Below are positions 19,141 through 29,181 of a DNA stretch of 64,000 bases, one piece after another (within the stretch, counting starts at the first letter, position 1; every line of letters starts with the position of its first letter). Position numbers and translations under genes: made by a program. The DNA is from JASDSY01 sp041441465 (GTDB lineage: Bacteria > Muiribacteriota > UBA9980): positions 207,486 through 271,485 of the forward strand of contig JASDSY010000031.1 in assembly GCA_041441465.1 (NCBI GenBank). Reading direction: 5' to 3'. The notes under the pieces are model-generated. The model saw only the letters and a program-made list of their open reading frames with translations. It did no database searches and had not been told where the DNA came from.

Positions 19141-19286
19141 GACCGTGTTCAAAAATCCATCCTGGATTTTTACAGGACGTTTTTATCCTCCTTGGCGCGC
19201 CCTGCATTAGTTTGTTCATGTCTGTCAGCCACTATTCTCAGTTGCTCTTGCCATTCATTGCTCCGCAACTTCCGAAATGTCCCTCA
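19141..19286 (-). repeat. Dispersed structured repeat A, copy A1
   Basis: 146 bp, inverted relative to the copy at 55959-56104 and of exactly the same length; most positions match. Conserved landmarks on the minus strand are TGAGGGACATTTCGGAAG, TAATGCAGGGCGCGCCAAGG and AATCCAGGATGGATT. It can form three hairpins, one being AAAAATCCA-GGA-TGGATTTTT. It starts about 18 bp after the dehydrogenase stop and is edged by AAAAATATTTTT on both sides. Occupies most of the 309-bp gap before the convergent GDP-fucose synthase. Confidence 0.85.
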
Positions 19287-19370
19287 AAAATATTTTTATT
19301 ATATATATTTTTTGCAAGTGAAGGTTTTGAATAAATAAGAAATAGATTGTGTTTGAAAATCCTGAAAATA

Positions 19371-19409
19371 AAAACTCCGGCAACTATAAGAAATTTGCCG
19401 GAGTTTTTT
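19371..19409. terminator. Bidirectional intrinsic terminator
   Basis: Perfect 13-bp stem AAAACTCCGGCAA / TTGCCGGAGTTTT with an 11-base loop and T-runs on both strands, between the convergent UDP-sugar dehydrogenase and GDP-fucose synthase genes. Confidence 0.92.
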
Positions 19410-19432
19410 GTCTTAAGAAGTTATTGAAAAAA

Positions 19433-20383
<951 letters not shown>

Positions 20384-20626
20384 TTAATATGACATATATT
20401 AAAAATTTAATAAATTGTTGCAGTATATTTAAACATGATTTTACAGGATTTTAAGGCAATTTGCAATAATTTTATTGTATTTGTGTTAAATTTAAACTAA
20501 AATGTACTGGCTTGCTTGAAAAATAGTATTTTGAATTATTAATTTTTTACTTTAAATTGCTTGTATTTTATTAAAAAAATTATTTCATAAGTGAATAGTT
20601 GTTATTTTAACTCTATTGTTAAATTA

Positions 20627-20655
20627 TTGAATTAAAATATTGATTATAGTATAAT
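20627..20655 (+). promoter_or_regulatory. Strong promoter giving a leaderless transcript
   Basis: TTGAAT (20627-20632), 17 bp, TATAAT (20650-20655). Only 7 bases separate the -10 box from the ATG at 20663, so transcription should begin at or within a base or two of the start codon. The same TTGAAT-17-TATAAT-7-ATG geometry is seen at both Rpn genes. Confidence 0.75.
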
Positions 20656-20662
20656 AATATTT

Positions 20663-21148
20663 ATGAAAAACTTTAAATTTACTTCATTGATTTATGCTTT
20701 AATAATTGTTTGGGCTTTCGTAATTTATTGCTTTTCATCTCAGTCGGGAACTCAATCTGCCGCACTAAGTGAAAAAACATTAAAATATATAGCTAAGTTC
20801 ATAATGCCTGATTTTGAAAAACTATCATTACAAACGCAGAATGAAATTTTAAATGAAATGGGCCACAGGCGCATCAGAAAAATAGCCCATATTTTATTAT
20901 ATGCGGTCTTTGCGATTCTCATAATGACAGCGTTAAATCGTTATGAATCGAATTTCTGGCAAAAATGTCTGGTTGCCATAATGGTTTGTATTATTTACGC
21001 AGTATTAGACGAATGGCACCAGTATTATGTGAAAGGCCGAGCTTCACAAACATTTGATATTGCGGTTGACGCTCTCGGAGCGTTTATAGGAAGTTTATTA
21101 TTTATGTCTTTAAACAAAATAGGCGGTTATATCAAAATGCGGCAATGA
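20663..21148 (+). CDS. VanZ family membrane protein
   Basis: 161 residues, with hydrophobic segments at about 8-24, 72-90, 100-118 and 128-145. The VanZ pattern is visible: FVIYCFSSQSG near residue 20, HRRIRKIAHILLYAVFA in the middle and YAVLDEWHQYYVKGRASQTFDIAVDALGAFIG at the end (quoted in parts: LDEWHQYYVKGR, DIAVDALGAFIG). The family is named for a teicoplanin-resistance gene; its function in polysaccharide loci is not established. No SD is seen because the promoter implies a leaderless mRNA. Confidence 0.85.
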   Translation: MKNFKFTSLIYALIIVWAFVIYCFSSQSGTQSAALSEKTLKYIAKFIMPDFEKLSLQTQNEILNEMGHRRIRKIAHILLYAVFAILIMTALNRYESNFWQKCLVAIMVCIIYAVLDEWHQYYVKGRASQTFDIAVDALGAFIGSLLFMSLNKIGGYIKMRQ

Positions 21149-21235
21149 TTTTGTAATGTGTGTATATTTCAATATATAAATTTCTCATTGATATTGTTGC
21201 TATGGGTATTCTAAAATAAAATTTAAATAATAAGG

Positions 21236-21805
21236 TTATATTTGATTTGCTACCATATTTTTTAATCCTGAAATAAAGACATTAAAACTATGGGAAGTAT
21301 TCTTTGTTGTTGATAAATATGTTCCTATTTTTTTTGATCCTGAAACTTTTTGATATTGATATTTCGTTAATATTTCAAGTTCTGTGGAAGGCTTGGATAA
21401 ATTATCAGGCTGCCGGTATTTTTCCTTATATTGTTTAGCTGATAAGCCGTTGATTTTGAAAGCTTTTTCAACGGCTTTTAAATCTTCGATATACCAGCTT
21501 TCCAATTCATAACAGGCTATTCTAACTAAACAATTTTTGCCGGCATTTATGCATTTTTGAACTAACTCTGATTTTATATTGCAGCAATTGCCGCTATCTT
21601 TATCGCGAAGGATTATGAATTTGCAATTAGGTTTATTCCATGATTTTAATTTATTTTCAATTTGTTTTTCTAAATCGCTCTTTCCTTCAAATACAATAAA
21701 AATAAAATTTAATTTAGTGTTAATATCCAAAAACAAATTCGGCAGAAATACTTTTAACATTTCACGAGCAGATGGCTCTTCGAGGAAAAAAACTAAATTA
21801 ATCAC
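21236..21805 (-). CDS. DUF4276/Toprim-like partner of AAA ATPase
   Basis: 189 residues. FFLEEPSAREML (Glu9/Glu10) and FIILRDKDSGNC (Asp68, Asp70) fit the Glu and Asp-x-Asp metal ligands of a Toprim fold; RIACYELESWYIEDLKAVEKAF is the DUF4276 signature. It overlaps the upstream ATPase gene by four bases, so they are translated together. ATPase plus Toprim-like protein pairs (OLD, PARIS AriA/AriB) are anti-phage systems; this pair is likely one, as an inference from architecture. Confidence 0.8.
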   Translation of the reverse strand: MINLVFFLEEPSAREMLKVFLPNLFLDINTKLNFIFIVFEGKSDLEKQIENKLKSWNKPNCKFIILRDKDSGNCCNIKSELVQKCINAGKNCLVRIACYELESWYIEDLKAVEKAFKINGLSAKQYKEKYRQPDNLSKPSTELEILTKYQYQKVSGSKKIGTYLSTTKNTSHSFNVFISGLKNMVANQI

Positions 21806-22989
21806 ATTGGATCAACTCCTTCGAAAAAACCTTGTTTCCAGAGGTAACCCATCTGATCTCCGGATTCGATGAATTTTTTTAATTGTTCGTCTTCGCAGGC
21901 ACACTTAATTTTTGTATAACCCTTATCTTTAACTAACCAAAAAACTTCTTCTAATTTTGCGGCATTAAGAAAATCAGGCGAATGTGTTGAAACAAACACC
22001 TGACCGCCTTTTTTGGCATATTCCCTGAATTCTTCGGCAAGTTCCCATAATAGTTTCGGATAAAGTTGATTTTCAGGTTCTTCTACGCATAATAGCGGAT
22101 GCGGCCTTGGGTCGTACAGGAGCAATAAATATGCTAACATTTTTATTGTGCCGTCTGATACATAACGAGCCAAAAACGGATCTTTAAAGGTACCATCGTG
22201 AAATCGAAGGAGAACTCTCCCTTCTTCGGTGGTTTTTACATCGACTTTGTTAATTCCGGGAATTCTTTCTTTTAATTTAGAAAGTATTTTGTCGAAAATT
22301 TTTTTATGACGTTGATGTAAAAATTGTATAACATTAGATAAGTTTTCACCTTCGGTAGAAAGATGCTCTGCATAACTAAACTCACGCTCCGGACGTGCCA
22401 TGCTGATATGAAAATCAGATATATGCCAATTTTCAATTAGTTCTCCGAGAGCTTTAATTATCGGGAATTGTTCAAACTGTGACAATCCTTTAATTGCAAG
22501 AATATCCGGTGATTTTAAATTTTGTTCATTTCTTTTTAAAAGCGATTCGGATTTTACTTCGTCAAGTTCATTAATTACGGCTTCGCCTTTGCCAAATGAA
22601 AAATCCAAATATTTCCAGGGTTGACCTTTGCTTCCGCGGCGATATTTTAAGATTTCTCTTCTTATAACAGGCTGTCCGTTATCTTCGCTGATGGATATAA
22701 AATAAGTAGCTAAAGGAGAATCGAATTTTTGCCGAAACTTTAGTTCAATTTCAATATCGCCTTTTTGATTTCTGCTTTTTACTTCATTAAAACCCTTTGT
22801 TCCACCTAATTTTGTTAAAGCGGTATTTATATTCGATTGATAAGCATCTCGCAAGAATCCAAATACGCTTAATAAAGTGGATTTTCCTGTGCCGTTTGCA
22901 CCGACAATTATACAAAAATTTGGAATATTTTTCATTTCTATGTTTTGAAAAGTTTTAAAGTTTTTTAATCTGATGCTTTCTATTTTCAT
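21802..22989 (-). CDS. AAA family ATPase (AAA_21/OLD-like)
   Basis: 395 residues. Walker A GANGTGKST at residues 30-38 follows IRLKNFKTFQNIEM, the usual start of SMC/OLD-like ABC ATPases. Walker B is LLCVEEPENQLYP near 300, followed by the switch STHSPDFLNAAKLEEVFWL. The insertion between them holds the coiled and beta regions of this family. It has no fused nuclease domain; the Toprim-like protein encoded next supplies it. Own promoter and TTTTTATT-rich upstream region; likely the sensor of a two-gene defence module. Confidence 0.88.
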   Translation of the reverse strand: MKIESIRLKNFKTFQNIEMKNIPNFCIIVGANGTGKSTLLSVFGFLRDAYQSNINTALTKLGGTKGFNEVKSRNQKGDIEIELKFRQKFDSPLATYFISISEDNGQPVIRREILKYRRGSKGQPWKYLDFSFGKGEAVINELDEVKSESLLKRNEQNLKSPDILAIKGLSQFEQFPIIKALGELIENWHISDFHISMARPEREFSYAEHLSTEGENLSNVIQFLHQRHKKIFDKILSKLKERIPGINKVDVKTTEEGRVLLRFHDGTFKDPFLARYVSDGTIKMLAYLLLLYDPRPHPLLCVEEPENQLYPKLLWELAEEFREYAKKGGQVFVSTHSPDFLNAAKLEEVFWLVKDKGYTKIKCACEDEQLKKFIESGDQMGYLWKQGFFEGVDPM

Positions 22990-23019
22990 TTTTCACCGAC
23001 CTGGCTATAACGATATTTT

Positions 23020-23048
23020 ATATTAAATGTAACAATTACTAAATTCAA
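23020..23048 (-). promoter_or_regulatory. Putative promoter of the ATPase/DUF4276 pair
   Basis: On the minus strand TTGAAT (23043-23048), 17 bp, TAATAT (23020-23025), 30 bp before the ATPase ATG at 22989. The sequence is AT-rich, so moderate support. Confidence 0.45.
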
Positions 23049-23127
23049 ATAACATTATATAATATGATTAATAAAAAATCAATTAACTCTTTGAATATAT
23101 ACAGTATTTTTTATTAAAGTAAATATA

Positions 23128-23161
23128 AAAAAACCGGCAATTATTAAATATGCCGGTTTTT
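23128..23161 (-). terminator. Intrinsic terminator of the rfbABC operon
   Basis: Stem AAAAACCGGCA / TGCCGGTTTTT with an 11-base loop, just past the rfbB stop on the minus strand, followed by a T-run in that direction. Confidence 0.88.
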
Positions 23162-23189
23162 CTTTATCGAATTTAATTTTAATGAATAC

Positions 23190-24242
23190 TTATTTAGAGT
23201 TAAATTTTTCTTTATAATTGGTTTCGTAATATCTCATATATTCGCCTGACATAATATCGCGCCACCATGCCTGATTTTCGAGATACCAGTCTATTGTTAT
23301 TTCAATGCCTTTTTCGAATGTTACGGAAGGTTTCCAGCCGAGTTCGCGTTGCATTTTAGTGGAATCTATGGCATAACGCATATCGTGGCCCGGACGGTCT
23401 TTGACGTAAGTTATAAGCGATTTGCCGTCTTTATAACCGCGCTTTTCTAAAATATCGATTATTATATTTACTATATCGATATTTTTCCATTCGTTATTGC
23501 CGCCGATGTTATAAATTTCACCTATTTTTCCGTGCAATAAAACAGTGTCAATAGCCTCGCAATGGTCTATAACATAAAGCCAGTCGCGGACATTAAGGCC
23601 TTTTCCGTAAATCGGCAGCGGTTTTTTGTTTAATACATTGGCTATCATAAGCGGTATTAACTTTTCAGGGAATTGATAAGGCCCGTAGTTATTTGAGCAG
23701 CGCGTATTTAAAACCGGCATTTTATGGGTATGATAAGCGGCGCGGACTAATAAATCGGCTGAAGTTTTGCTTGCCGAGTAAGGCGAATTTGGAGCGAGCG
23801 GCGTTTCTTCGGTAAATAAGCCTGTTTCGCCGAGACTGCCGTAAACTTCATCGGTCGATACCTGTAAATATCTGTCAACACCATATTTTCGTGATGCATC
23901 AAGCAGTATTTGCGTTCCCATTATATTGGTTTTTATGAATGGCGTAGAATCTATTATTGAGCGGTCAACATGCGATTCGGCGGCGAAATTTACGACATAG
24001 TTTATTTTATTGTTTTTGAACAGAGCATCTACGTCTGCTGGATCAGAAATATCGCCTTTTATGAATTTATAATCTTTGTTATTTTCGATATCGGCAAGGC
24101 TTTTGAGGTTGCCGGCATAAGTCAGCGCGTCAAAGTTAATTACTATAGCTTTATTTTTGTGTTTATTCAATATATGCTTTACAAAATTCACGCCTATGAA
24201 TCCGGCGCCGCCGGTGACTAAATATACTTTTTTTTCGCTCAT
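23190..24242 (-). CDS. rfbB: dTDP-glucose 4,6-dehydratase
   Basis: 350-residue SDR converting dTDP-glucose to dTDP-4-keto-6-deoxyglucose. VTGGAGFIGVNFVKHIL binds NAD; FAAESHVDRSI, STDEVYGSLGETGLFTEETPLAPNSPYSASK-type segment (here STDEVYGSLGE and PNSPYSASKTSAD with catalytic Tyr/Lys) and RCSNNYGPYQFPEKLIPL are diagnostic. Third gene of the rfbA-rfbC-rfbB order, about 80 bp after rfbC, with AAAGGA before the ATG. Confidence 0.97.
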   Translation of the reverse strand: MSEKKVYLVTGGAGFIGVNFVKHILNKHKNKAIVINFDALTYAGNLKSLADIENNKDYKFIKGDISDPADVDALFKNNKINYVVNFAAESHVDRSIIDSTPFIKTNIMGTQILLDASRKYGVDRYLQVSTDEVYGSLGETGLFTEETPLAPNSPYSASKTSADLLVRAAYHTHKMPVLNTRCSNNYGPYQFPEKLIPLMIANVLNKKPLPIYGKGLNVRDWLYVIDHCEAIDTVLLHGKIGEIYNIGGNNEWKNIDIVNIIIDILEKRGYKDGKSLITYVKDRPGHDMRYAIDSTKMQRELGWKPSVTFEKGIEITIDWYLENQAWWRDIMSGEYMRYYETNYKEKFNSK

Positions 24243-24320
24243 TTCAGAATCCTTTCTGTGAATTTATATCAAATTTCATTGTTTTTATAATGAAATTTCT
24301 TAATAAATATCAATATAAAA

Positions 24321-24881
24321 TTATTTTACATATTCAAAATTTATTTTAGCATCTTTAAACAAAGGGTTTTTGAGGTCTTTATCGGATAATATCATATCTT
24401 TTTCAGATATCGGCCATTTAATGCCAATTTCAGGATCATTATACATTATTCCGCCTTCGGATTCTTTGTTGTAAAATGCGTCGCATTTATACATGACTTC
24501 GGCTGATTTGCTTAAAACTACAAAACCATGCGCAAAACCATGCGGAATTAAAAGTTGTCTTTTATTTTCTGCGCTGAGTTCGCATCCTGTATATTTACCG
24601 TATGTAGGAGAACCGCGACGGATATCGACTGCGATATCCCATATTTTTCCGCTTAATACTCTTACGAGTTTTGTTTGAGCATAAGGGTTTAATTGGTAGT
24701 GAAGGCCGCGTAAAACGCCGTAGCATGATTTTGACTGGTTGTCCTGAACAAATTTTGTTGTTATTCCTGCATTTTTAAAAGTATCGGCATTATAACTTTC
24801 AAAAAAATATCCACGGTTATCTTCAAAAACTTTAGGTTCATAAATTAATAGATCAGGTATGTCAGTTTTTATAAATCCCAT
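24321..24881 (-). CDS. rfbC: dTDP-4-dehydrorhamnose 3,5-epimerase
   Basis: 186-residue cupin enzyme, normal length. PKVFEDNRGYFFESYN, QDNQSKSCYGVLRGLHYQ (active-site His in GLHYQ) and KVRVLSGKIWDIAVDIRRGSPTYGKY-type segment (here KIWDIAVDIRRGSPTYG) are family signatures, as is IPHGFAHGFVVLS. Epimerises C3 and C5 of dTDP-4-keto-6-deoxyglucose. Between rfbA and rfbB in one transcript. Confidence 0.96.
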   Translation of the reverse strand: MGFIKTDIPDLLIYEPKVFEDNRGYFFESYNADTFKNAGITTKFVQDNQSKSCYGVLRGLHYQLNPYAQTKLVRVLSGKIWDIAVDIRRGSPTYGKYTGCELSAENKRQLLIPHGFAHGFVVLSKSAEVMYKCDAFYNKESEGGIMYNDPEIGIKWPISEKDMILSDKDLKNPLFKDAKINFEYVK

Positions 24882-24915
24882 TTTATTTCTTTCCTTAAAT
24901 TAGATATAAGTGTCA

Positions 24916-25785
24916 TTATTTTCTATTTGCAATATCTAGTATATATTGGCAGTACTGGTTATTTTTCATACTTTCGCCGAGTTTTACAAATTGTTCTTTA
25001 GTTATATAACCTTTTCTGTATGCTATTTCTTCTAAACATGCAACTTTAAGGCCCTGACGGTGCTCGATAGTGGCTATGAAATTGCCGGCTTCCAGAAGAC
25101 TTTCGTGTGTTCCCGTATCAAGCCACGCAATACCGCGGCCCATCAATTTTAACTTTAATTTGTTCATTTTAAGGTATTCTTTGTTTACGTCGGTTATTTC
25201 AAGTTCGCCGCGTGCCGATGGTTTAAGATTTTTAGCTATGTTTATAACACTGTTATCATAAAAATAAAGACCGGTAACTGCGTAATTAGACTTAGGATTT
25301 TTAGGTTTTTCTTCAATTGAAATAACATTGTAATTTTCATCAAATTCAGCTACGCCGTACCTTTCGGGATCTTTAACATAATATCCGAATACAATTCCGC
25401 CTTCCTGTATTTTAGCCGCATCATTAAGCATGCCGCTCAAGCCGTAACCGTAGAATATATTATCTCCAAGTATAAGGCAGACATTGTCTTTTCCTATGAA
25501 GTTTTCTCCTAGGGTGAATGCCTGGGCTATGCCTTTAGGTTCTGCTTGCTCGGCATAACTTAATTTAAGACCAAGATGCGAACCATCTCCAAAAAGTTCT
25601 TTAAATTTAGGCAAATCCTGCGGAGTTGATATTATTAATATCTCATTAATTCCAGCGAGCATTAAAATTGACATTGGATAATATATCATTGGTTTGTCAT
25701 AAACCGGCAGAAGTTGTTTTGAAGCAATTTTTGTGATTGGATGAAGCCTTGTTCCGGCGCCGCCGGCAAGTATTATGCCTTTCAT
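24916..25785 (-). CDS. rfbA: Glucose-1-phosphate thymidylyltransferase
   Basis: Makes dTDP-glucose. Motif [22 protein letters not shown] is cut here to its key parts: [11 protein letters not shown] and [28 protein letters not shown] carries the metal-binding Asp and [17 protein letters not shown] is the C-terminal signature. A frame six codons longer is open, but ATG 25785 is the start: AAGGAG at 25794-25799 lies 8 bp before it and the protein begins MKGIILAGG as in the family. 289 residues. First gene of rfbACB; no rfbD follows. Confidence 0.96.
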   Translation of the reverse strand: MKGIILAGGAGTRLHPITKIASKQLLPVYDKPMIYYPMSILMLAGINEILIISTPQDLPKFKELFGDGSHLGLKLSYAEQAEPKGIAQAFTLGENFIGKDNVCLILGDNIFYGYGLSGMLNDAAKIQEGGIVFGYYVKDPERYGVAEFDENYNVISIEEKPKNPKSNYAVTGLYFYDNSVINIAKNLKPSARGELEITDVNKEYLKMNKLKLKLMGRGIAWLDTGTHESLLEAGNFIATIEHRQGLKVACLEEIAYRKGYITKEQFVKLGESMKNNQYCQYILDIANRK

Positions 25786-25831
25786 ATAATTAACTCCTTG
25801 CAAATTATGTTTTAGTAACTAAGATAAAAAC

Positions 25832-25859
25832 ATTATATCATTTTAATATTTTTTTTCAA
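25832..25859 (-). promoter_or_regulatory. Promoter of rfbA-rfbC-rfbB
   Basis: Minus strand TTGAAA (25854-25859), 16 bp, TATAAT (25832-25837), about 47 bp before the rfbA ATG. Divergent from the promoter at 25969. Confidence 0.6.
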
Positions 25860-25968
25860 GTTAAACATATAATAATGACATAAAATTTACTTTTTTGATA
25901 TTATAAATAAATCATAATAATTAAAATTGGAAGTTGTTAGTAAAAAAATTCAGTTCTAAAAAAAATTC

Positions 25969-25998
25969 TTGACTTTATTATTCACTTTAAAATATAAT
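25969..25998 (+). promoter_or_regulatory. Promoter of polysaccharide block 2
   Basis: TTGACT (25969-25974), 18 bp, perfect TATAAT (25993-25998), about 35 bp before the ATG at 26033. Best sigma70-like match in the window and the only clear promoter before the 18-kb plus-strand gene run. Confidence 0.72.
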
Positions 25999-26032
25999 AG
26001 AATTTAAATTATTAAGATTGGAATTTTGATAT

Positions 26033-27082
26033 ATGAAAATATTAGTTACAGGAACAGCAGGTTTTATAGGGTTCCATTTAACAACAAAACTACTCGAACG
26101 TGGTGATGAAGTTGTCGGTTTAGATAACATAAATGATTATTATGATGTTAACTTAAAATATTCAAGACTTGAAGTTCACGGAATTAATAAAAAAAGCATT
26201 GAATATAACAAAATTTCTTATAGCGAAAAACATAAAAATTATAAATTTATAAAGCTTCAGCTTGAAGATAAAGATAACATTCAAAAACTTTTTAAAAATG
26301 AAAAATTTGATAAAGTTTGCAATCTTGCAGCTCAGGCTGGTGTTCGTTATTCAATTACCAATCCTTATGCTTATATAGATTCAAACATCGTTGGATTTAT
26401 AAACATACTTGAAGCCTGTCGTCATAATAATATCAAACATCTTGCTTATGCCTCCAGTTCTTCTGTTTATGGATTAAATGAACAAATGCCTTTTTCAACT
26501 TCTCATAACGTTGACCATCCAATTTCATTATATGCCGCCACAAAAAAATCAAATGAATTAATGGCACATACCTATAGCTATCTTTATAAGATTCCAACAA
26601 CTGGTCTTAGATTTTTTACTGTTTATGGGCCCTGGGGAAGGCCTGATATGGCGTTGTTTTTGTTTACAAAAGCTATAATTGAAGGTAAGTCAATAGACGT
26701 GTTTAATAACGGAAATATGCAAAGAGATTTTACTTATATTGATGATATTGTAAATGGAATTATTAAAGTTATTGATAATCCGCCTTCAGGAAAAAAAGAA
26801 TGGAAAAATGATACTTCAACAAGTCCAGCTCCTTATAAAGTATACAACATAGGAAATAGTTCCCCCGTTAAATTAATGGATTTTATAAATGAAATAGAGA
26901 AAAAAATTGGTAAAGAAGCTCTGAAAAACATGCTACCACTTCAAGATGGCGATGTTCCGGCAACCTGGGCCGATGTAGATGATTTAATAACTGATTTAGA
27001 TTATAAACCTTCAACTTCAATAAAAACAGGGATAAATAATTTTATAGACTGGTATTTGAAATATTATAAAATTAATTTATAA
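26033..27082 (+). CDS. UDP-glucuronate 4-epimerase (CapI-like), copy 2
   Basis: 349 residues with the same signatures as copy 1: [51 protein letters not shown]. Long stretches are residue-for-residue identical, but synonymous positions are AT-shifted compared with copy 1. Differences cluster near residues 58-80 and in the last third. Opens block 2; its product UDP-GalA (or its N-acetyl analogue) would feed the amidation-type genes downstream. Confidence 0.93.
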   Translation: MKILVTGTAGFIGFHLTTKLLERGDEVVGLDNINDYYDVNLKYSRLEVHGINKKSIEYNKISYSEKHKNYKFIKLQLEDKDNIQKLFKNEKFDKVCNLAAQAGVRYSITNPYAYIDSNIVGFINILEACRHNNIKHLAYASSSSVYGLNEQMPFSTSHNVDHPISLYAATKKSNELMAHTYSYLYKIPTTGLRFFTVYGPWGRPDMALFLFTKAIIEGKSIDVFNNGNMQRDFTYIDDIVNGIIKVIDNPPSGKKEWKNDTSTSPAPYKVYNIGNSSPVKLMDFINEIEKKIGKEALKNMLPLQDGDVPATWADVDDLITDLDYKPSTSIKTGINNFIDWYLKYYKINL

Positions 27083-27096
27083 AAAAGGTTGTTATT

Positions 27097-28365
27097 ATGA
27101 AAAAAGAAGAAATAAAAATTGCAATGATAGGTCTTGGTTATGTTGGTTTACCACTAGCTGTAGAATTTGGTAAAATATATAAAACAATTGGTTTTGATAT
27201 ATCTGAAAAAAGAATTACAGAACTTAAAAAAAATATTGATAAAACACTTGAAGTTGAGTCAGAAAAACTAAAATCAGCTTCTTTTTTATCTTATACAAAT
27301 AAAATTGAAGAAATAAAAAATTGTAATTATTATATAGTTACAGTTCCGACTCCAATAGATAAATATAGCAATCCTGATTTAAGGCCATTATTAAGCGCAA
27401 GTGAAACTGTTGGAAAGGTCTTAAAAAAAGGTGACATAGTTATATATGAATCTACAGTTTATCCCGGCGCAACCGAGGAAGATTGTGTTCCTGTATTAGA
27501 AAAATTTTCAGAGCTGAAGTTTAATATTGATTTTTTTTGTGGGTACAGTCCTGAAAGAATTAATCCTGGTGATAAAGAACATACAGTATCTAAAATAAAA
27601 AAAGTAACTTCGGGTTCTACACCAGAAGTTGCATTTAAAGTCGATAAGCTTTACAAATCGATAATAACTGCTGGAACTCATTTAGCACCTTCAATAAAAG
27701 TAGCGGAAGCAGCCAAGGTAATTGAAAATACCCAACGCGATATAAACATAGCATTCATTAATGAACTTGCACTCATATTTAATAAAATGAATATTGATAC
27801 TCATGCGGTACTTGAAGCAGCCGGAACAAAGTGGAATTTTTTAAATTTTAAACCGGGATTGGTAGGTGGGCATTGTATAGGTGTCGATCCTTATTATCTT
27901 ACTTTTAAAGCTCAAAGTATAGGATATCATCCCGAAGTAATTTTAGCTGGTCGACGTATTAATGATAGTATGGGTGCTTATGTAGCAAAACAGGTAATAA
28001 AGCTAATGATAAAAAAAGATCATGTAGTAAACAATTCAAAAATTTTGATACTAGGAATAACTTTTAAAGAAAATGTTCCTGATATAAGAAATTCAAAAGT
28101 GATTGACATTATAAATGAATTAAAAGAATATAGTTGTCATGTTGATGTTTATGATCCCTGGGCTGATCTTAATGAAGTAAAAGAAGAATATGGAATAAAA
28201 ATAGCTTCAAAACAAGAAGTAAATAAAAAATATGATGCAATAATTTTAGCTGTTGCACATAAACAATTTAATGAGTTGAATATTAAATCATTTTGTAATA
28301 ATAATACTGTTATATATGATGTTAAGGGATTTTTCAAAGATAACATTATTGATGATAGACTCTAA
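27097..28365 (+). CDS. UDP-sugar 6-dehydrogenase (TviB/WbpO-like), copy 2
   Basis: 422 residues, same length as copy 1. [42 protein letters not shown] and [19 protein letters not shown] (catalytic Cys) are present. 14 bp after the epimerase gene. Likely supplies uronic-acid nucleotide sugar for block 2, redundant with or specialised from copy 1. Confidence 0.93.
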   Translation: MKKEEIKIAMIGLGYVGLPLAVEFGKIYKTIGFDISEKRITELKKNIDKTLEVESEKLKSASFLSYTNKIEEIKNCNYYIVTVPTPIDKYSNPDLRPLLSASETVGKVLKKGDIVIYESTVYPGATEEDCVPVLEKFSELKFNIDFFCGYSPERINPGDKEHTVSKIKKVTSGSTPEVAFKVDKLYKSIITAGTHLAPSIKVAEAAKVIENTQRDINIAFINELALIFNKMNIDTHAVLEAAGTKWNFLNFKPGLVGGHCIGVDPYYLTFKAQSIGYHPEVILAGRRINDSMGAYVAKQVIKLMIKKDHVVNNSKILILGITFKENVPDIRNSKVIDIINELKEYSCHVDVYDPWADLNEVKEEYGIKIASKQEVNKKYDAIILAVAHKQFNELNIKSFCNNNTVIYDVKGFFKDNIIDDRL

Positions 28366-28383
28366 TTATTGGAGGAACAAAAA

Positions 28384-29163
28384 ATGAAGAAAGATGTAAA
28401 TATTTGGGATGTGGAACAAATAAAAAAATTTTGGAATTGGTATAGTTCTAATCCTTATTTAAAAAATATTTATTTTACTAAACAAGTTGGAAATGCAATT
28501 GTAAATATGTTGTGTATATTTGGAAAAATTAATGGCAATTTATTAGATTATGGTTGTGGAACTGGAGAATTACTATTTAAAATTTTAAAAAAATATAAAA
28601 AAATAGAATGTTATGGTGCAGATTATTCGGACTCTTCTATTAAATTGACTAATAATAAATTAATAAATTTTAATAATTGGAAAGGCTCAAAGATTATTAA
28701 TGGACTTCCATTAAAATATGATAATGAAACTTTTGATATTATTACCTGTATAGAAGTTTTAGAACACATGACTTCTGAAGATTTAACACTTCACTTAAAA
28801 GAATTTTTTAGAATACTAAAGAATAAAGGTATTTTATTTATAACGGTGCCTAATGATGAAAATCTTGAAGAAAATTATGTATATTGTCCTAATTGTGAAT
28901 TTGAGTTTCATAGAGTTCAACATTTAAATAGTTACTCTGTAAATAAAATAAGTAAAATTTTAAATGAAATGAATTTTAAAGTTGAATTTTGTGCCAGTAT
29001 AAATCTTTATAATTTTCAATATTCTATAAAAAACTTTTTATTATCTTTTATTGAAAGATTAATATGTAATTTTAGTAAAAAATTATATATTAATTATTCC
29101 TACATAAAAAATAAAATAAAAAAACAACCCCATTTAATTGTTATTGCTTCACCAAATAAATAA
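28384..29163 (+). CDS. Class I SAM-dependent methyltransferase
   Basis: 259 residues. Motif I is LLDYGCGTGELLFKIL, then CYGADYSDSSIKLT, motif IV ITCIEVLEHMTSED and FFRILKNKGILFITVPN. A four-cysteine/His stretch (YCPNCEFEFHRVQH) near residue 175 might bind metal. ATG 28384 is preferred over the in-frame TTG at 28369 because GGAGG lies at 28371-28375. Substrate unknown; probably a sugar of the block 2 repeat. Confidence 0.85.
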   Translation: MKKDVNIWDVEQIKKFWNWYSSNPYLKNIYFTKQVGNAIVNMLCIFGKINGNLLDYGCGTGELLFKILKKYKKIECYGADYSDSSIKLTNNKLINFNNWKGSKIINGLPLKYDNETFDIITCIEVLEHMTSEDLTLHLKEFFRILKNKGILFITVPNDENLEENYVYCPNCEFEFHRVQHLNSYSVNKISKILNEMNFKVEFCASINLYNFQYSIKNFLLSFIERLICNFSKKLYINYSYIKNKIKKQPHLIVIASPNK

Positions 29164-29181
29164 TAGGAAGGTATTTTTAAT

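Noticed and set aside
19135..19338. 67-codon plus-strand frame after the dehydrogenase gene
   Set aside because: It lies inside structured repeat A1, and the equivalent frame is not conserved in the other copies; no SD. Treated as repeat, not gene.
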